This document shows positions 15,241 through 24,014 of a DNA stretch of 39,626 bases, one piece after another. The position numbers and the translations under genes are program-made. Source of the stretch: Gordonia sp. UBA5067 (GTDB lineage Bacteria > Actinomycetota > Actinomycetes > Mycobacteriales > Mycobacteriaceae). Below the pieces are notes generated by a model. It had not been told where the DNA came from. It saw only the letters and a list, made by a program, of their open reading frames with translations, and searched no databases. Every line of letters begins with the position of its first letter. Positions within the stretch are counted from its first letter, which is position 1. The stretch covers positions 169,383 to 209,008 of the forward strand of contig NZ_DIAX01000045.1 in assembly GCF_002414845.1 (NCBI RefSeq), written 5' to 3'.

Positions 15241-16358
15241 TGGGACGCAAACTCGCCGGATCAAAGTGGTTGATGACGGGACTGGTCTTCGCGACCATCG
15301 CCGTCGTCGCACTCGGCTACCTCGGGTTCCAGCGCATCACCGTGCGAACGGTCAGCTACTGCGCCGAACTCGCCGACAGCGTCGGCCTCTTCACCGGCAA
15401 CGCGGTGACCCGGCGCGGCGTCCAGATCGGCACTGTCCGCAACGTCGAGGCCGCCGCCGGTGTGGCCCTGGTGACTTTCGACGTCGATGCCGACCAGCGC
15501 CTTCCCCTCGACGCGCAGGCCACCAGTATTCCGCCGTCGATCATTGCGGTGCGCCAACTGGCGATTCTCGGCGACGACTTGGGCGGCGCCACCCTGCCGT
15601 CGGGCAAGTGCATCACCCGCGAGCACACGGCTACCCCGGCTTCGATCAGCGACGCGCTGCAAAGCGTGACCCGCCTCGCCCGCCAGCTCACCACCGATGC
15701 CGCACCGGACGATCAGGTGAAGGTCATGCAGAGCCTGTCCACGGTTTCGCGTGAATTCACCGGGGTCGGCCCCCTGATCAACAACCTGATCAAGCAACTC
15801 GCCGTACCGGCTCGGACGCCGATGGCGGGCGCGCTCGCCGACATGGCGACTGCGCTGGACCATACGAGCTCGCTGGCGACCGGGCTGGCCGACAACTGGG
15901 GCGTGATGCAGGAGTTGATGGACGGCGTCAACCGGACCACCGGCCCTCTCCTCGTACCGCTCCTCCAAATGCTGCAACGCGTCGCCTACGCCCTTCCGGA
16001 AGTTCTTGTCAGCCTCACGAGCCTGATGAAGCGCTACGCCCATTTCGCTTGGCCGGCGCTCGACGTCGTCGTGCCGATCACCCGGGTGATCGGTGCCGGC
16101 TTCCGGAATTGGGGCGATCTGCTCGGCATCGTGCCGGTCTTGATCCGTGCCTTCCATGTCTCCTTCGACCAAAAGACCCTGGGCCTGCGGGTGACCTACA
16201 AGCCGCCCCGCACCCAGATTCCGGCGCGCGATCCGAAGCTGACGTGTGCCAATGTCAATCGATACCTACCGGGGCAGTGCAAGGTCGTCAGCCCGAATGC
16301 GATGGAGCTTGACGCATTGCGTGCGGTTATGTTGTTCACGGGAGCGGGGCGGCCATGA
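15240..16358 (+). CDS. mceD: MceD-type protein, mce locus 1
   Basis: This 372-residue Mce subunit has an N-terminal membrane helix (about residues 12-30) and an MCE domain starting at SYCAELADSVGLFTGNAVTRRGVQIGTV. The Cys early in the MCE domain, another in GKCITRE and two near the C-terminus (TCANVN, GQCKVV) could form disulfides in the periplasm. ATG 15240 shares its first base with the last base of the mceC stop codon (TGATG), which favours coupled translation; loss of mceC translation at 14296 could therefore lower expression of this and later genes. Confidence 0.87.
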   Translation: MGRKLAGSKWLMTGLVFATIAVVALGYLGFQRITVRTVSYCAELADSVGLFTGNAVTRRGVQIGTVRNVEAAAGVALVTFDVDADQRLPLDAQATSIPPSIIAVRQLAILGDDLGGATLPSGKCITREHTATPASISDALQSVTRLARQLTTDAAPDDQVKVMQSLSTVSREFTGVGPLINNLIKQLAVPARTPMAGALADMATALDHTSSLATGLADNWGVMQELMDGVNRTTGPLLVPLLQMLQRVAYALPEVLVSLTSLMKRYAHFAWPALDVVVPITRVIGAGFRNWGDLLGIVPVLIRAFHVSFDQKTLGLRVTYKPPRTQIPARDPKLTCANVNRYLPGQCKVVSPNAMELDALRAVMLFTGAGRP

Positions 16359-17383
16359 GGATCAGTCGATTGAGCCGCACCGTCGTGGCGGTGAGCGTCG
16401 TCGCCGCGGTGTCCACCGGGTGTGCGCAGTTCTCCGTTGAATCCTTGCCCGCGCCGGGCGCTGGGCGTGACAGTTGGCCATTGCACATCGACTTCGATAC
16501 GGTGATGAACCTCCCGACCGAGGCGAAAGTGACGGTCAACGGGTTGCGGTCGGGGATCGTCACCGACATCGCCGCGGCACCGGACACGGCGAAAGTCACG
16601 GTCCGGCTGGACCCGTCGACCGTTGTCGGCAAGCACGCGACGGTCGAATTGCGGCAGGACACGCTTCTCGGGGACACCTACGTCGCGATCACAAACCCGG
16701 CCGACGCCTACTCCACCCCGCTTGCCCGCGGTGGGACGATCGGCAAGGACCAGGTGAAACCTGCGGTCCAGGTGGAGCAGTTGCTGAACAGTCTGGCGAA
16801 CTTCGTCGGCGGCGGCAGCCTGCCACAAATGGGCAACACGTTCGACCGGCTGGTGCGCCAGTTCCCGAAAGACCCGGCGGAAACCCGCCGGGCGAGCAAG
16901 GTTCTCATCGGAACCCTGCACGCGCTCGCGTCCCAGGGCGACAACCTCAAGACGATGCTCTTCTCCTCGGGGGAGATCGCCCGCCAGCTCGCCGAGATGG
17001 AGGACCAACTGAAGTTCGTCCTCAGCCCCCAGGGCGTCCAGTTCATCGACGCGGTGACCGTGCCCGTCCAGATCATCGACTTGATGGGCCGCCTCCAGGC
17101 CGCGCTGATCCCGATGCTGCCCGCCGTGCCCGTCATCAACGCGCTCAGTCAGGTCATTGAACGGGTCGTCAAGCCGTTGCTCATCCCGGGCTGGCCGGAC
17201 TACTTCGGTCAGGCGTCGAATCCGCAGGCACTCCTCAACATCCTCACCGACCGTCTCATTCCCTTCCTCAAGGCAGGTCCCGCCGTTAATGTGAACCGAG
17301 TCGCAATTGAGAACGACGTGCCCAACGCACAGCTTGCCGACACCATGCTGCGGCAGATGCGGATGATGGGGTTGGCCCGATGA
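16355..17383 (+). CDS. mceE: MceE-type lipoprotein, mce locus 1
   Basis: This 342-residue Mce subunit is predicted to be lipid-anchored: the signal region ends in STGC with the modified cysteine at residue 23. Serine at the -3 position makes the lipobox weaker than usual, but the fifth Mce gene of an operon is normally a lipoprotein (LprK/LprN type). The MCE domain starts near WPLHIDFDTVMNLPTEAKVTVNG. ATG 16355 overlaps the mceD stop, and its own stop overlaps mceF. Confidence 0.87.
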   Translation: MRISRLSRTVVAVSVVAAVSTGCAQFSVESLPAPGAGRDSWPLHIDFDTVMNLPTEAKVTVNGLRSGIVTDIAAAPDTAKVTVRLDPSTVVGKHATVELRQDTLLGDTYVAITNPADAYSTPLARGGTIGKDQVKPAVQVEQLLNSLANFVGGGSLPQMGNTFDRLVRQFPKDPAETRRASKVLIGTLHALASQGDNLKTMLFSSGEIARQLAEMEDQLKFVLSPQGVQFIDAVTVPVQIIDLMGRLQAALIPMLPAVPVINALSQVIERVVKPLLIPGWPDYFGQASNPQALLNILTDRLIPFLKAGPAVNVNRVAIENDVPNAQLADTMLRQMRMMGLAR

Positions 17384-18387
17384 CCGGTTCGGTACGCGCG
17401 CACGGCCCGCGCTGGACGGTGAGCCCGGTCACCCGTGAGCTCATCTTCAACATCATCACCTTTGTGACTGTCGTCGCCCTGTGTGGTGCGTACCTCGCGG
17501 TGTTCGTCTACCGGTGGAACCCGTTCGAGAAGACCTCGACCGTCACCATGAATGTGCGCGACACCAACCTGATTCTCGACAAGACCGGTGTGTTTGTGAG
17601 CGGCGTGCGGATCGGTGCGGTGTCGGCGGTGGACCTGACGCCCGAGGGTGCGTCGGTCAAGCTGACCTACCCGACGACTATGAAGATCCCGGTGAACACG
17701 CCGTTGGAGATCGGCATGCAGTCGGCCCTCGGTGAGCCCTACATCAACTTCATGCCGGCGGGCGCGACGGGCGGGCCCTATCTGCGCGACGGTGACGTCG
17801 TGGCCGCCCGCAACGTCGGCGAGCCGGAGTCGATCCCCGCCACGTTCGAACAGATGCAGACCATGATGTCGGTGGTGGCCGTCGATCCACTGGCCGCGGT
17901 GCTGCGGGAGTCGTGGCAGGCACTGAACGACACCGATGAGGCGACGGGGCGGATCAGCGATGGTTCCCGGCTGCTCGCCGGGATCTTTGCGTCGCGAGTT
18001 CCGAAGATCCGCGCCATGTTTGCGGCCACGCAGCGCTACAACGAGAACCTGCTCTGGACCGTTGGTGCGGTGCCGAAGCTCGTCGACTCGTTGGCCGTGG
18101 TCTTGTCCGAGTATGCCGGAACGCTCAATGCCGTCGGCGTCTTGGTGAACAAGGGCGGCATGTACGAGAACCTGAGTGGGACCATCGGTCCGAACCTGGA
18201 GAAGGCGACGGACTATCTGGTCAAGATCTTGCCGCCGACGATGGATGCGCTGGGGCCGATCATGCCGATCGTCTCGGCGCTCAACCAGACGATCCCGCAG
18301 ATCAACCTCAGCGAATTCTTGTCCGATGCGCTGCAACTGTTCGGTTCGGGCAACGGCATGCGCGTGGTGGTGACCCCGGTGAAGTAA
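17380..18387 (+). CDS. mceF: MceF-type protein, mce locus 1
   Basis: This 335-residue last Mce subunit of the locus has a membrane segment at about residues 22-46 and an MCE domain (VTMNVRDTNLILDKTGVFVSGVRIG), then helices ending in VVVTPVK. It starts at ATG 17380, overlapping mceE by ATGA. It is followed after 39 nt by a Mce-associated gene with its own ribosome-binding site. Confidence 0.87.
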   Translation: MTGSVRAHGPRWTVSPVTRELIFNIITFVTVVALCGAYLAVFVYRWNPFEKTSTVTMNVRDTNLILDKTGVFVSGVRIGAVSAVDLTPEGASVKLTYPTTMKIPVNTPLEIGMQSALGEPYINFMPAGATGGPYLRDGDVVAARNVGEPESIPATFEQMQTMMSVVAVDPLAAVLRESWQALNDTDEATGRISDGSRLLAGIFASRVPKIRAMFAATQRYNENLLWTVGAVPKLVDSLAVVLSEYAGTLNAVGVLVNKGGMYENLSGTIGPNLEKATDYLVKILPPTMDALGPIMPIVSALNQTIPQINLSEFLSDALQLFGSGNGMRVVVTPVK

Positions 18388-18426
18388 TGTCCGCCCCGCC
18401 CATCCCGATGCATAGAAAGGATCTCT

Positions 18427-19266
18427 GTGTCCACCAACTCCACCAGTGATCGCGAACCGGCCGGCGACGACGAGTCGCCGGTGACTGAGCCGGATTCGAT
18501 CGCGGCCGGCGATGTGGCCGACGACGGTGCCGCCGACCGCGCTGATGATGGCGAGGTCGTCGTCAAGGCACGCAAACGTCCAGCGGCGTCCTCGGTCGAT
18601 GGTCGGTCGGACGCCCCAAGTGCCTCTGGTTCGGCGTCGGCAGGGAAGGCCGCACCCAGACAGATCACCCTGTCGGTGCGCACCCTCCTGATCGGTCTAG
18701 TCGGACTGCTCGTCGCCAGCGGGCTGATCTTCGGGGTCGTCGACAACTTTCGGGTGCGCGGTCAGCTGAACGATATTCGCAGCCAGCAGAGCAACAATGC
18801 GAAGGCCGAGCAGGTCGCGGGGGAGTACGCGGTCCGGGCCGCCACCCTCGACTACAAGGACCTGACGCCGTGGGCGGCGAACCTGAAAAAGGGGGTGTCG
18901 CCGCAGCTGTCCAAGCAATTCGACGTGGCGGTGCCGGCGATGCAGCAGATTCTTACCCCCGTCCGCATGAGTACCACCGCGACGTTGGTATCGGCGAAGA
19001 CGACCGATGTGGCCGGCGATATCTACCGGGTGACCGCCGTCGTCGAGGTCACCACCAAGAGCCTGCAGACTCCCGATGGGGCATCGTCGCTTGCCGCGTA
19101 TGTGCTGACGCTGAACAAGGCCGACAATTGGCTGATCACCGCCGTGGGCGATCAGGCGTCGCCCGGTTCGCCGAAGCTGCCGGGCATGCCGCAGCAGGGC
19201 CAGTCGGGCGATCAGCCGACGCAACCGGCCCAGCCCACTGCGCCCAACCCGGCGCCCGGTGGGTGA
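18427..19266 (+). CDS. Mce-associated membrane protein, locus 1
   Basis: This 279-residue protein has an acidic, disordered cytoplasmic N-terminus (about 75 residues), one membrane helix (about residues 86-106), and an exported domain of about 120 residues that begins VVDNFRVRGQLNDIR. The C-terminus is rich in Pro, Gln and Gly (from about residue 245). The layout matches Mce-associated (Mas/Mam) proteins encoded after mceF in mycobacteria, some of which stabilise or assist the transporter. It starts at GTG 18427, about 6 nt after AAAGGA. It lies between mceF and a yrbEA gene, which is unusual. Confidence 0.83.
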   Translation: MSTNSTSDREPAGDDESPVTEPDSIAAGDVADDGAADRADDGEVVVKARKRPAASSVDGRSDAPSASGSASAGKAAPRQITLSVRTLLIGLVGLLVASGLIFGVVDNFRVRGQLNDIRSQQSNNAKAEQVAGEYAVRAATLDYKDLTPWAANLKKGVSPQLSKQFDVAVPAMQQILTPVRMSTTATLVSAKTTDVAGDIYRVTAVVEVTTKSLQTPDGASSLAAYVLTLNKADNWLITAVGDQASPGSPKLPGMPQQGQSGDQPTQPAQPTAPNPAPGG

Positions 19267-19270
19267 TCGC

Positions 19271-20110
19271 GTGACCGCCTCATCAGCCGCTCCCACCCCG
19301 GTCGCGTCGATCCTCTCGGACAACATCCGCGACAACGCCGTCGGTCCGTTGCGCACGCTGGGCCGCACCTTCCAGCTTGCGGTGCACGGTGTTGCGCAGA
19401 TGCTCCTGGATATCGGGCGCTGGCAGCTGAAGGTCAAAGAGACCTTGATTCAGGCGTGGTATCTCGTGAGCGTCACCGCGCTGCCGGCATTTCTGATGGC
19501 CATCCCATTCGGTGTCATCGTGACCATTCAGATCGGCAACGTCATCAATCAGCTTGGGGCGCAATCGCTCCTGGGTGCGGGTTCGGGTTTCGCCGTGATC
19601 CAGCAGGCGGCGCCGCTGGCCTCGGGCATGTTGCTCGGTGGCGCGGGGGCTTCGGCGATCGCCGCCGATTTGGGCGCGCGCAACGTGCGCGAAGAAATCG
19701 ACGCAATGCGCACGATGGGAGTGGACCCCATCCAGCGCTTGGTGGTCCCGCGGATCATCGCCTCGGTCCTGGTCGCCCCGTTGCTGGCCCTGTTCATCAT
19801 TCTCGTGGGGGTGGTTGCGGCGTACTACGTCGCGGTGCTCGGACAAGACGTCGGAGCGGGTAGCTACTGGCAGTCGTTCGGTGCGTTTGCGTCGGTGCGC
19901 GACGTCGTCCTGGCGATGGTGAAGGCAGTCGTCTTCGGCTTCATGATTGCCGTGATCGGTTGTCAGCGCGGTCTAGAGGCGCGGGGCGGGCCCAAGGGTG
20001 TTGCCGACGGTGTGAACGCGACCGTTGTCGTCTCGACGGTCGCCATCATCGTGGTGAACATGGTGATCACCCTGGTCTACACGGTCTTCTTCCCCATGCA
20101 GCTCGGCTGA
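19271..20110 (+). CDS. yrbEA: YrbEA-type permease at the 3' end of mce locus 1
   Basis: This 279-residue MlaE-fold permease is of the A subtype. It has IPFGVIVTIQIGNVINQLGAQ, DLGARNVREEIDAMRTMGVDP and GLEARGGPKGVADGVN, which match locus 2 YrbEA (27326-28132). It should pair with the YrbEB at 11214 to form the permease heterodimer, although more than 7 kb of genes separate them. GTG 19271 is chosen; GTG 19259, overlapping the mas stop, is possible and adds four residues. A hairpin terminator follows. Confidence 0.9.
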   Translation: MTASSAAPTPVASILSDNIRDNAVGPLRTLGRTFQLAVHGVAQMLLDIGRWQLKVKETLIQAWYLVSVTALPAFLMAIPFGVIVTIQIGNVINQLGAQSLLGAGSGFAVIQQAAPLASGMLLGGAGASAIAADLGARNVREEIDAMRTMGVDPIQRLVVPRIIASVLVAPLLALFIILVGVVAAYYVAVLGQDVGAGSYWQSFGAFASVRDVVLAMVKAVVFGFMIAVIGCQRGLEARGGPKGVADGVNATVVVSTVAIIVVNMVITLVYTVFFPMQLG

Positions 20111-20126
20111 GCCGGAACAGCGCACG

Positions 20127-20155
20127 CCAATTGGCCTTTCGCCAGTTGGACTTTT
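20127..20155 (+). terminator. Intrinsic terminator after mce locus 1
   Basis: CCAATTGGC (20127-20135) pairs with GCCAGTTGG (20141-20149), 9 bp with one G-T pair, over a CTTTC loop, followed by ACTTTT. It starts 16 nt after the yrbEA stop. Confidence 0.7.
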
Positions 20156-20158
20156 CGG

Positions 20159-20203
20159 CACGGACCACGCTGACACGGACCACGCCGACACGGACCACGA
20201 AGG
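20159..20203 (+). repeat. Short tandem repeat, 15-bp unit, three copies
   Basis: The units CACGGACCACGCTGA, CACGGACCACGCCGA and CACGGACCACGA(AGG) follow each other directly. The first two differ by one base and the third matches for 11 bases and then diverges. The array is in the 202-nt gap between mce locus 1 and the CocE-type gene, where I see no other feature than the terminator. Confidence 0.85.
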
Positions 20204-20312
20204 ATTCCCGTGGTATGGATTCGCTGGACTGGACTGGATTGTGGTAGCCCACATCCGGCCCGGCGGCCTTCACCGCTCCGCCAGCTGATCCCCAAGTGCC
20301 GCGGAAGCACAG

Positions 20313-22346
20313 CTAGGCGGTGGGGAAGGCTCCGATCGCCTGCACCGTCAGGTAGCTCGGGTGCGCGGGATCGAGGACCAACCGCTGCTTCCGGCTCCGC
20401 GCTTTGATCAGGTCGGGCACCAGCGTGAGGAATCGGGGGAAGCTCGCCGCGTAGACGTCGACGCGCAGGCGATGGCCCGCGTCGATGACGGCATCAGTCG
20501 GCACGAGATCGATGTCGATCGCGACCGGCACGTCCACCGGGACGGGGAGCTTGCGGACGCGGGTGAGGTAGTGGTGCGCGTGTAGCAGGTTGCCGTCGGC
20601 ATCCCATTCGGACTGGGCGCGGTCGAGGGCGCGATTGGCAACGGTTAGGCCGCCGTTCGTCAGAACCGTCGACGTGCCGTCGGGTGCAACATCGTTGACC
20701 GTTACCGTCCACGTGCCCTCCTGCCCGGTGCTCGCCACGTAGAGCCGCAGGTTCGCCGCCCCACTGATCTGTACCGGTTCAGTAGCGGCCGCAGTGGTGA
20801 AGCTCAGTCCGCCGCGCTCCTGGAAGGACGAATCGGCGAAGAACTTCGGACCCAGGGCGATCGCCGCGCCCGCAGTCACCTGAGCCATATCCCGGGACAT
20901 GAAACCGCGGATGTCGGCCTGGATGGGCAGCGACACCGGTTGAGTCACGTCGATCACGGGGCCACTCGACGTCAGGCTGCCGTCGTGGCGGCTCCGCGGC
21001 GCCGTTCCCGACGCAGCATCGGTCAAGTACAGGCGCTCGGTCGTGACGCCGGGCCGGGGGAAGTCCGGACCCGAGGTCCAGCCGCCGCCCTGCTGCTCCA
21101 GCACCACCGGACCGTAGCCGTCGATCCCGTTGTCGATGTCTTTGAGCCAGTGGTCGAACCATGCGCGCTCGAGAACATCGAGTCGCGGGGGGGTGAAACG
21201 CCCACCGAGGCCCGTGCCGACATCGACGTGATAGCCGTTGCCGACGAGCATCTGCTTCTCCCCGGGCTTCAGGTTCAAGTTGCGGTAGACCTCGGTACCG
21301 CTGTGACCGAACAAGTCGTGCCAGCCGCCGACGGTGAAGGTGGGGCACGCGATGTTTGCGACCTTGGGGTCGCGCTCATCGAAATACGGGTCGTCGAAGA
21401 TCCGCTCGTCCCGGGTGGTGAGGAAGCCCCACAGCAGCGACGGGATCTCGGTGGCGGGGGACTTGATGCGGTCGCGCAGCCAGCGGGCGGTCTCGCCGCG
21501 GCCGAGGTCGGCCAGGAGGGTGCGGGGGTTGGGCGCCCACTTGAGGATGTTGACCATACTCAACCAGATGGGGATGAAGGCTGAATGCATCCCGCCGGTG
21601 ATGTAGATGTCGCGCACGATGTCCGAGCAGCCCTCAATGGCGAACACGGCCTCCAGTGCGCGGGGCCGCTTGTCGGCGGCTTGCAGCGAGTTGATCGCTG
21701 AGTACGACCAGCCCGCCATGCCGACGCGACCGTTGCACCACGGCTGGGTGGTGACCCAGTCGATGAGTTCGAGCGAATCCTTCTGCTCGCGTATGCCCAG
21801 GATCTGCCACTTGCCCTGGGAGACACCGGTGCCGCGCACGTCGACAAGAACCTGGGTGTAGCCGCTGCGCACGAGGTTGCGGTTGATGCCGAAGATGTCG
21901 AGAGCGCCGCCGGCGATGACACCGGTCAGTCGCGTGATGCCTTCAAGGGTGGTGCCCGACGCGTCGACCGAACCCGATGCCGAGCGCACCGCCTTGCCGA
22001 CGACCGGCATGTTCAGTGCTTCATCGAGTACTTCGAGGAGTGCCCGGTTGTACGGGTTGATCGACAGGATGGCCGGGTAGGGGGAGTCGACCGGGGTGCC
22101 CAGTCGGGTGGCCGGACGAACGACGGTGGCCCGCAGGCGCACGCCGTCGCTCATCGTGATGGTGACGCCGCGGTCGATGTGCACACGCGGGAAGGGCTGC
22201 TTGCCGTCGACGAGGGCGCGCCACGCACGGGCATTGGCGCCGCCGGTGGGATCGCCGAGCGGGAGTGAGTGCGGCGCATCGTCGACGCGTACCACGGGGG
22301 CGGCGTGCGCCGATTTCTTGCCTGTCGGGTCCAGCCGGTAAGCCAT
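20313..22346 (-). CDS. CocE/NonD family hydrolase (X-Pro dipeptidyl-peptidase S15-like)
   Basis: This 677-residue alpha/beta hydrolase has the CocE domain order: N-terminal catalytic domain (GVTITMSDGVRLRATVVRPA; VDVRGTGVSQG; nucleophile S214 in GWSYS), a helical cap (about residues 240-330), and a C-terminal jelly-roll domain (from about residue 460). Likely later triad residues lie in FTVGGWHDLF and NGYHVDV. Relatives hydrolyse esters or amides, including cocaine esterase and glutaryl acylases, so the substrate is unknown. There is no clear signal peptide. ATG 22346 is chosen because CAGGTGA lies upstream; GTG 22349 directly before it is possible. It is expressed from its own upstream region, which has palindromes. 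Confidence 0.88.
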   Translation of the reverse strand: MAYRLDPTGKKSAHAAPVVRVDDAPHSLPLGDPTGGANARAWRALVDGKQPFPRVHIDRGVTITMSDGVRLRATVVRPATRLGTPVDSPYPAILSINPYNRALLEVLDEALNMPVVGKAVRSASGSVDASGTTLEGITRLTGVIAGGALDIFGINRNLVRSGYTQVLVDVRGTGVSQGKWQILGIREQKDSLELIDWVTTQPWCNGRVGMAGWSYSAINSLQAADKRPRALEAVFAIEGCSDIVRDIYITGGMHSAFIPIWLSMVNILKWAPNPRTLLADLGRGETARWLRDRIKSPATEIPSLLWGFLTTRDERIFDDPYFDERDPKVANIACPTFTVGGWHDLFGHSGTEVYRNLNLKPGEKQMLVGNGYHVDVGTGLGGRFTPPRLDVLERAWFDHWLKDIDNGIDGYGPVVLEQQGGGWTSGPDFPRPGVTTERLYLTDAASGTAPRSRHDGSLTSSGPVIDVTQPVSLPIQADIRGFMSRDMAQVTAGAAIALGPKFFADSSFQERGGLSFTTAAATEPVQISGAANLRLYVASTGQEGTWTVTVNDVAPDGTSTVLTNGGLTVANRALDRAQSEWDADGNLLHAHHYLTRVRKLPVPVDVPVAIDIDLVPTDAVIDAGHRLRVDVYAASFPRFLTLVPDLIKARSRKQRLVLDPAHPSYLTVQAIGAFPTA

Positions 22347-22371
22347 CACATCACCTGCCCGTCGACGCAGT

Positions 22372-22392
22372 CGCCGGGCACGGTGCCCGGCG
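22372..22392. repeat. 21-bp palindrome in the CocE gene leader
   Basis: CGCCGGGCAC-G-GTGCCCGGCG has perfect 10-bp arms around a single centre base, 26 bp before the start codon of the minus-strand hydrolase gene. As DNA it looks like a dimeric-repressor operator; as RNA it would form a stable stem in the leader. Confidence 0.7.
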
Positions 22393-22422
22393 CTGGGTTG
22401 ACCTGTCTACGCATTTCCGCAG

Positions 22423-22432
22423 CCTGTACAGG
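22423..22432. repeat. 10-bp palindrome upstream of the CocE gene
   Basis: CCTGTACAGG lies 77 bp before the start codon. Related GTAC cores (TGGTACG at 22442-22448, TGTACCA at 22461-22467) follow within 35 bp. Read on the minus strand, TATATT near 22490-22495 could be a -10. Confidence 0.45.
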
Positions 22433-22574
22433 TGCACAATCTGGTACGCCGACTGTGATCTGTACCACCGGAACGCTGTTGCCGAATATAACCGATACAG
22501 GTCACGAAACGTTAACCGGGGGGTGCCGTTTTGGTGACCTGAAACGCCTTGCGCGACGGGTCGATTGACCCACT

Positions 22575-23801
22575 TCAGGGCACCCGGGGGTGCTCGGACA
22601 CGTCGTCGGCAAGACGAGCGGCGGCCTCGAGTGCCATCCAGCCCGAAAGTTGCACCGACAAGTCGCGCTCGGGCGTCTCCGACGAGTGCACCGCCCCGGC
22701 GATGAATTGCGCATTCGATCCCGAATCGGCCGGGATCACCGCCTGCTGCCGCCAGTCGGCGCTGAACAGCGGCGCGTCGTTGACGATCGCCCGGGTCTGC
22801 CAGACGGCTTCGGCGGTGTCGACGACGATCCGGCCGGCCCTGGTCCGCACTGCCTCGGCGCCGGGGCCGTCGGGTAGATCGGTGGCGATCAGCGCCAGGT
22901 ACCGCACCAGTATCCCGGCGAACAGGCCGCCGTCACCACCGCCGGCGCCGGGCACGATCCGTGCCGGCCCACCGCGCGCGTCGCTGAGGTCGGTGCGGAC
23001 CAGCAGGTGCTTCTCGATTGCTTCGAGGACCTGCCCGATGCGGTCGCGGTGGCGCACACCGCCGGTCGCGCGCAAAGTCTCCAACTCGGCGCCGAGCACC
23101 ACGCCCTGACAGTAGGTGTAGATCGCCGTCACGATGTCCCAGTCCGCCCCGCCGGGGCCGCCGGTCGCTTGTTTGATGCCGTCGTAGACCAGTCCGCTGA
23201 CGGGGTCGAGGAGCTTCTCGTGCATCCAGTCGCACATCGCCACGGCCCGTTCGGTTTGCCCGGTGCGCGCCATCAGGATGGCCCCGGGTCCATTGGCGGG
23301 GGTGTTGAAGAAGTAATCCATGGTCCGCCACGGGATTCCGCCGCCTTTCGGCGGCGCCCAGGAGTCGAAGATCCGCCCGGCCAGTACGCGTTCGCCGCGG
23401 GCGCTGCCGACGCCGAGGTGGCGCCGGGCGCGTTCGATCGCGAGCCCCAGCCAGGCCATGTCGTCGTAGTAGTCGTTGGTCCACCGGCCCAGGTTGCGCA
23501 CCCGGATGCCGCGGAAGAGTCGCGCGAGCGTGGTGGGGCCGACGCTGCCGGGGCGGGCGGTTTCGGCGTCGACGAGTAGATCGACCAGGTGCGCGTGCCA
23601 CCAGTAGTGCCAACTGGTGGTGGCGGACCTGGGCCAGGCGACATCGGCGATGAGCGTGCCGGGGATCCACGCGAGGCGGTGCAGGTGGCGGGTGATGACG
23701 GCATCGGCGGCATCGGCCGCGCGCGCCGCGGCCTCGGTCTGCGACGCGCGTGACGACGACCAGCTCTGACGAGTTCTACCGGATTTGGATCGCTGCACCA
23801 T
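22575..23801 (-). CDS. Glycoside hydrolase family 76 protein
   Basis: This 408-residue protein resembles alpha-1,6-mannanases of GH76. It has the Asp-Asp pair typical of the active site (D113-D114 in NDYYDDMAWLGLA), FNTPANGPGAILMARTGQ, VYDGIKQATGG and TYCQGVVLGAELETL, which matches the usual YNQG-type motif. No signal peptide is visible, so it may act in the cytoplasm or leave by another route. Mycolata carry alpha-1,6-mannan in lipomannan and lipoarabinomannan, a possible substrate. ATG 23801 is chosen because a TAGGCT -10 lies 7 nt upstream; the frame stays open far upstream only as antisense to rplJ-rplL. Confidence 0.85.
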   Translation of the reverse strand: MVQRSKSGRTRQSWSSSRASQTEAAARAADAADAVITRHLHRLAWIPGTLIADVAWPRSATTSWHYWWHAHLVDLLVDAETARPGSVGPTTLARLFRGIRVRNLGRWTNDYYDDMAWLGLAIERARRHLGVGSARGERVLAGRIFDSWAPPKGGGIPWRTMDYFFNTPANGPGAILMARTGQTERAVAMCDWMHEKLLDPVSGLVYDGIKQATGGPGGADWDIVTAIYTYCQGVVLGAELETLRATGGVRHRDRIGQVLEAIEKHLLVRTDLSDARGGPARIVPGAGGGDGGLFAGILVRYLALIATDLPDGPGAEAVRTRAGRIVVDTAEAVWQTRAIVNDAPLFSADWRQQAVIPADSGSNAQFIAGAVHSSETPERDLSVQLSGWMALEAAARLADDVSEHPRVP

Positions 23802-23808
23802 ACCCGGT

Positions 23809-23814
23809 AGCCTA
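23809..23814 (-). promoter_or_regulatory. -10 element for a leaderless GH76 gene
   Basis: On the minus strand TAGGCT ends 7 nt before ATG 23801. There is no ribosome-binding site. It is divergent from the rplJ promoter region. Confidence 0.5.
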
Positions 23815-23839
23815 GGCGGTTGTTGTGGACAAGCGTCCG

Positions 23840-23975
23840 CAACAAGGTTCAGCCAGAGACCGTTGGTTACGGGAAGTCGCACGACGACTCGTTGAAGGCT
23901 CGGCGTCACGCACGTCGACGGCCCACGCAGGATGACCCGAGGAATACCGTGCGACGACGATGATCGTCGCGGTGT
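23840..23975 (+). ncRNA. Ribosomal protein L10 leader (rplJL autoregulation)
   Basis: The stretch GGTTCAGCCAGAGACCG (from about 23847), followed by TTGGTTACGGG, resembles the conserved core of L10 leaders, to which L10 with L12 binds to repress its own operon. A 7-bp hairpin GCGACGA/TCGTCGC (23951-23970) follows. The boundaries are approximate and the call rests on motif memory plus position before rplJ. Confidence 0.6.
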
Positions 23976-24014
23976 ACGCCCCGTGTGCTTCCTGCGCCGG
24001 GGCGTTTCGTTTTC
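23976..24014 (+). terminator. Attenuator before rplJ
   Basis: ACGCCCCG (23976-23983) pairs with CGGGGCGT (23998-24005) over a 14-nt loop, followed by TTCGTTTT. It lies about 80 nt before the rplJ ATG, directly after the L10 leader, so read-through would decide rplJ-rplL expression. Confidence 0.7.

Noticed and set aside
11214..20110. Recent horizontal transfer of mce locus 1
   Set aside because: GC content and codon use look the same as the neighbouring genes by eye, and there are no integrase, transposase or flanking repeats.
20159..20203. CRISPR array
   Set aside because: The 15-bp units adjoin without spacers and there are no cas genes nearby.
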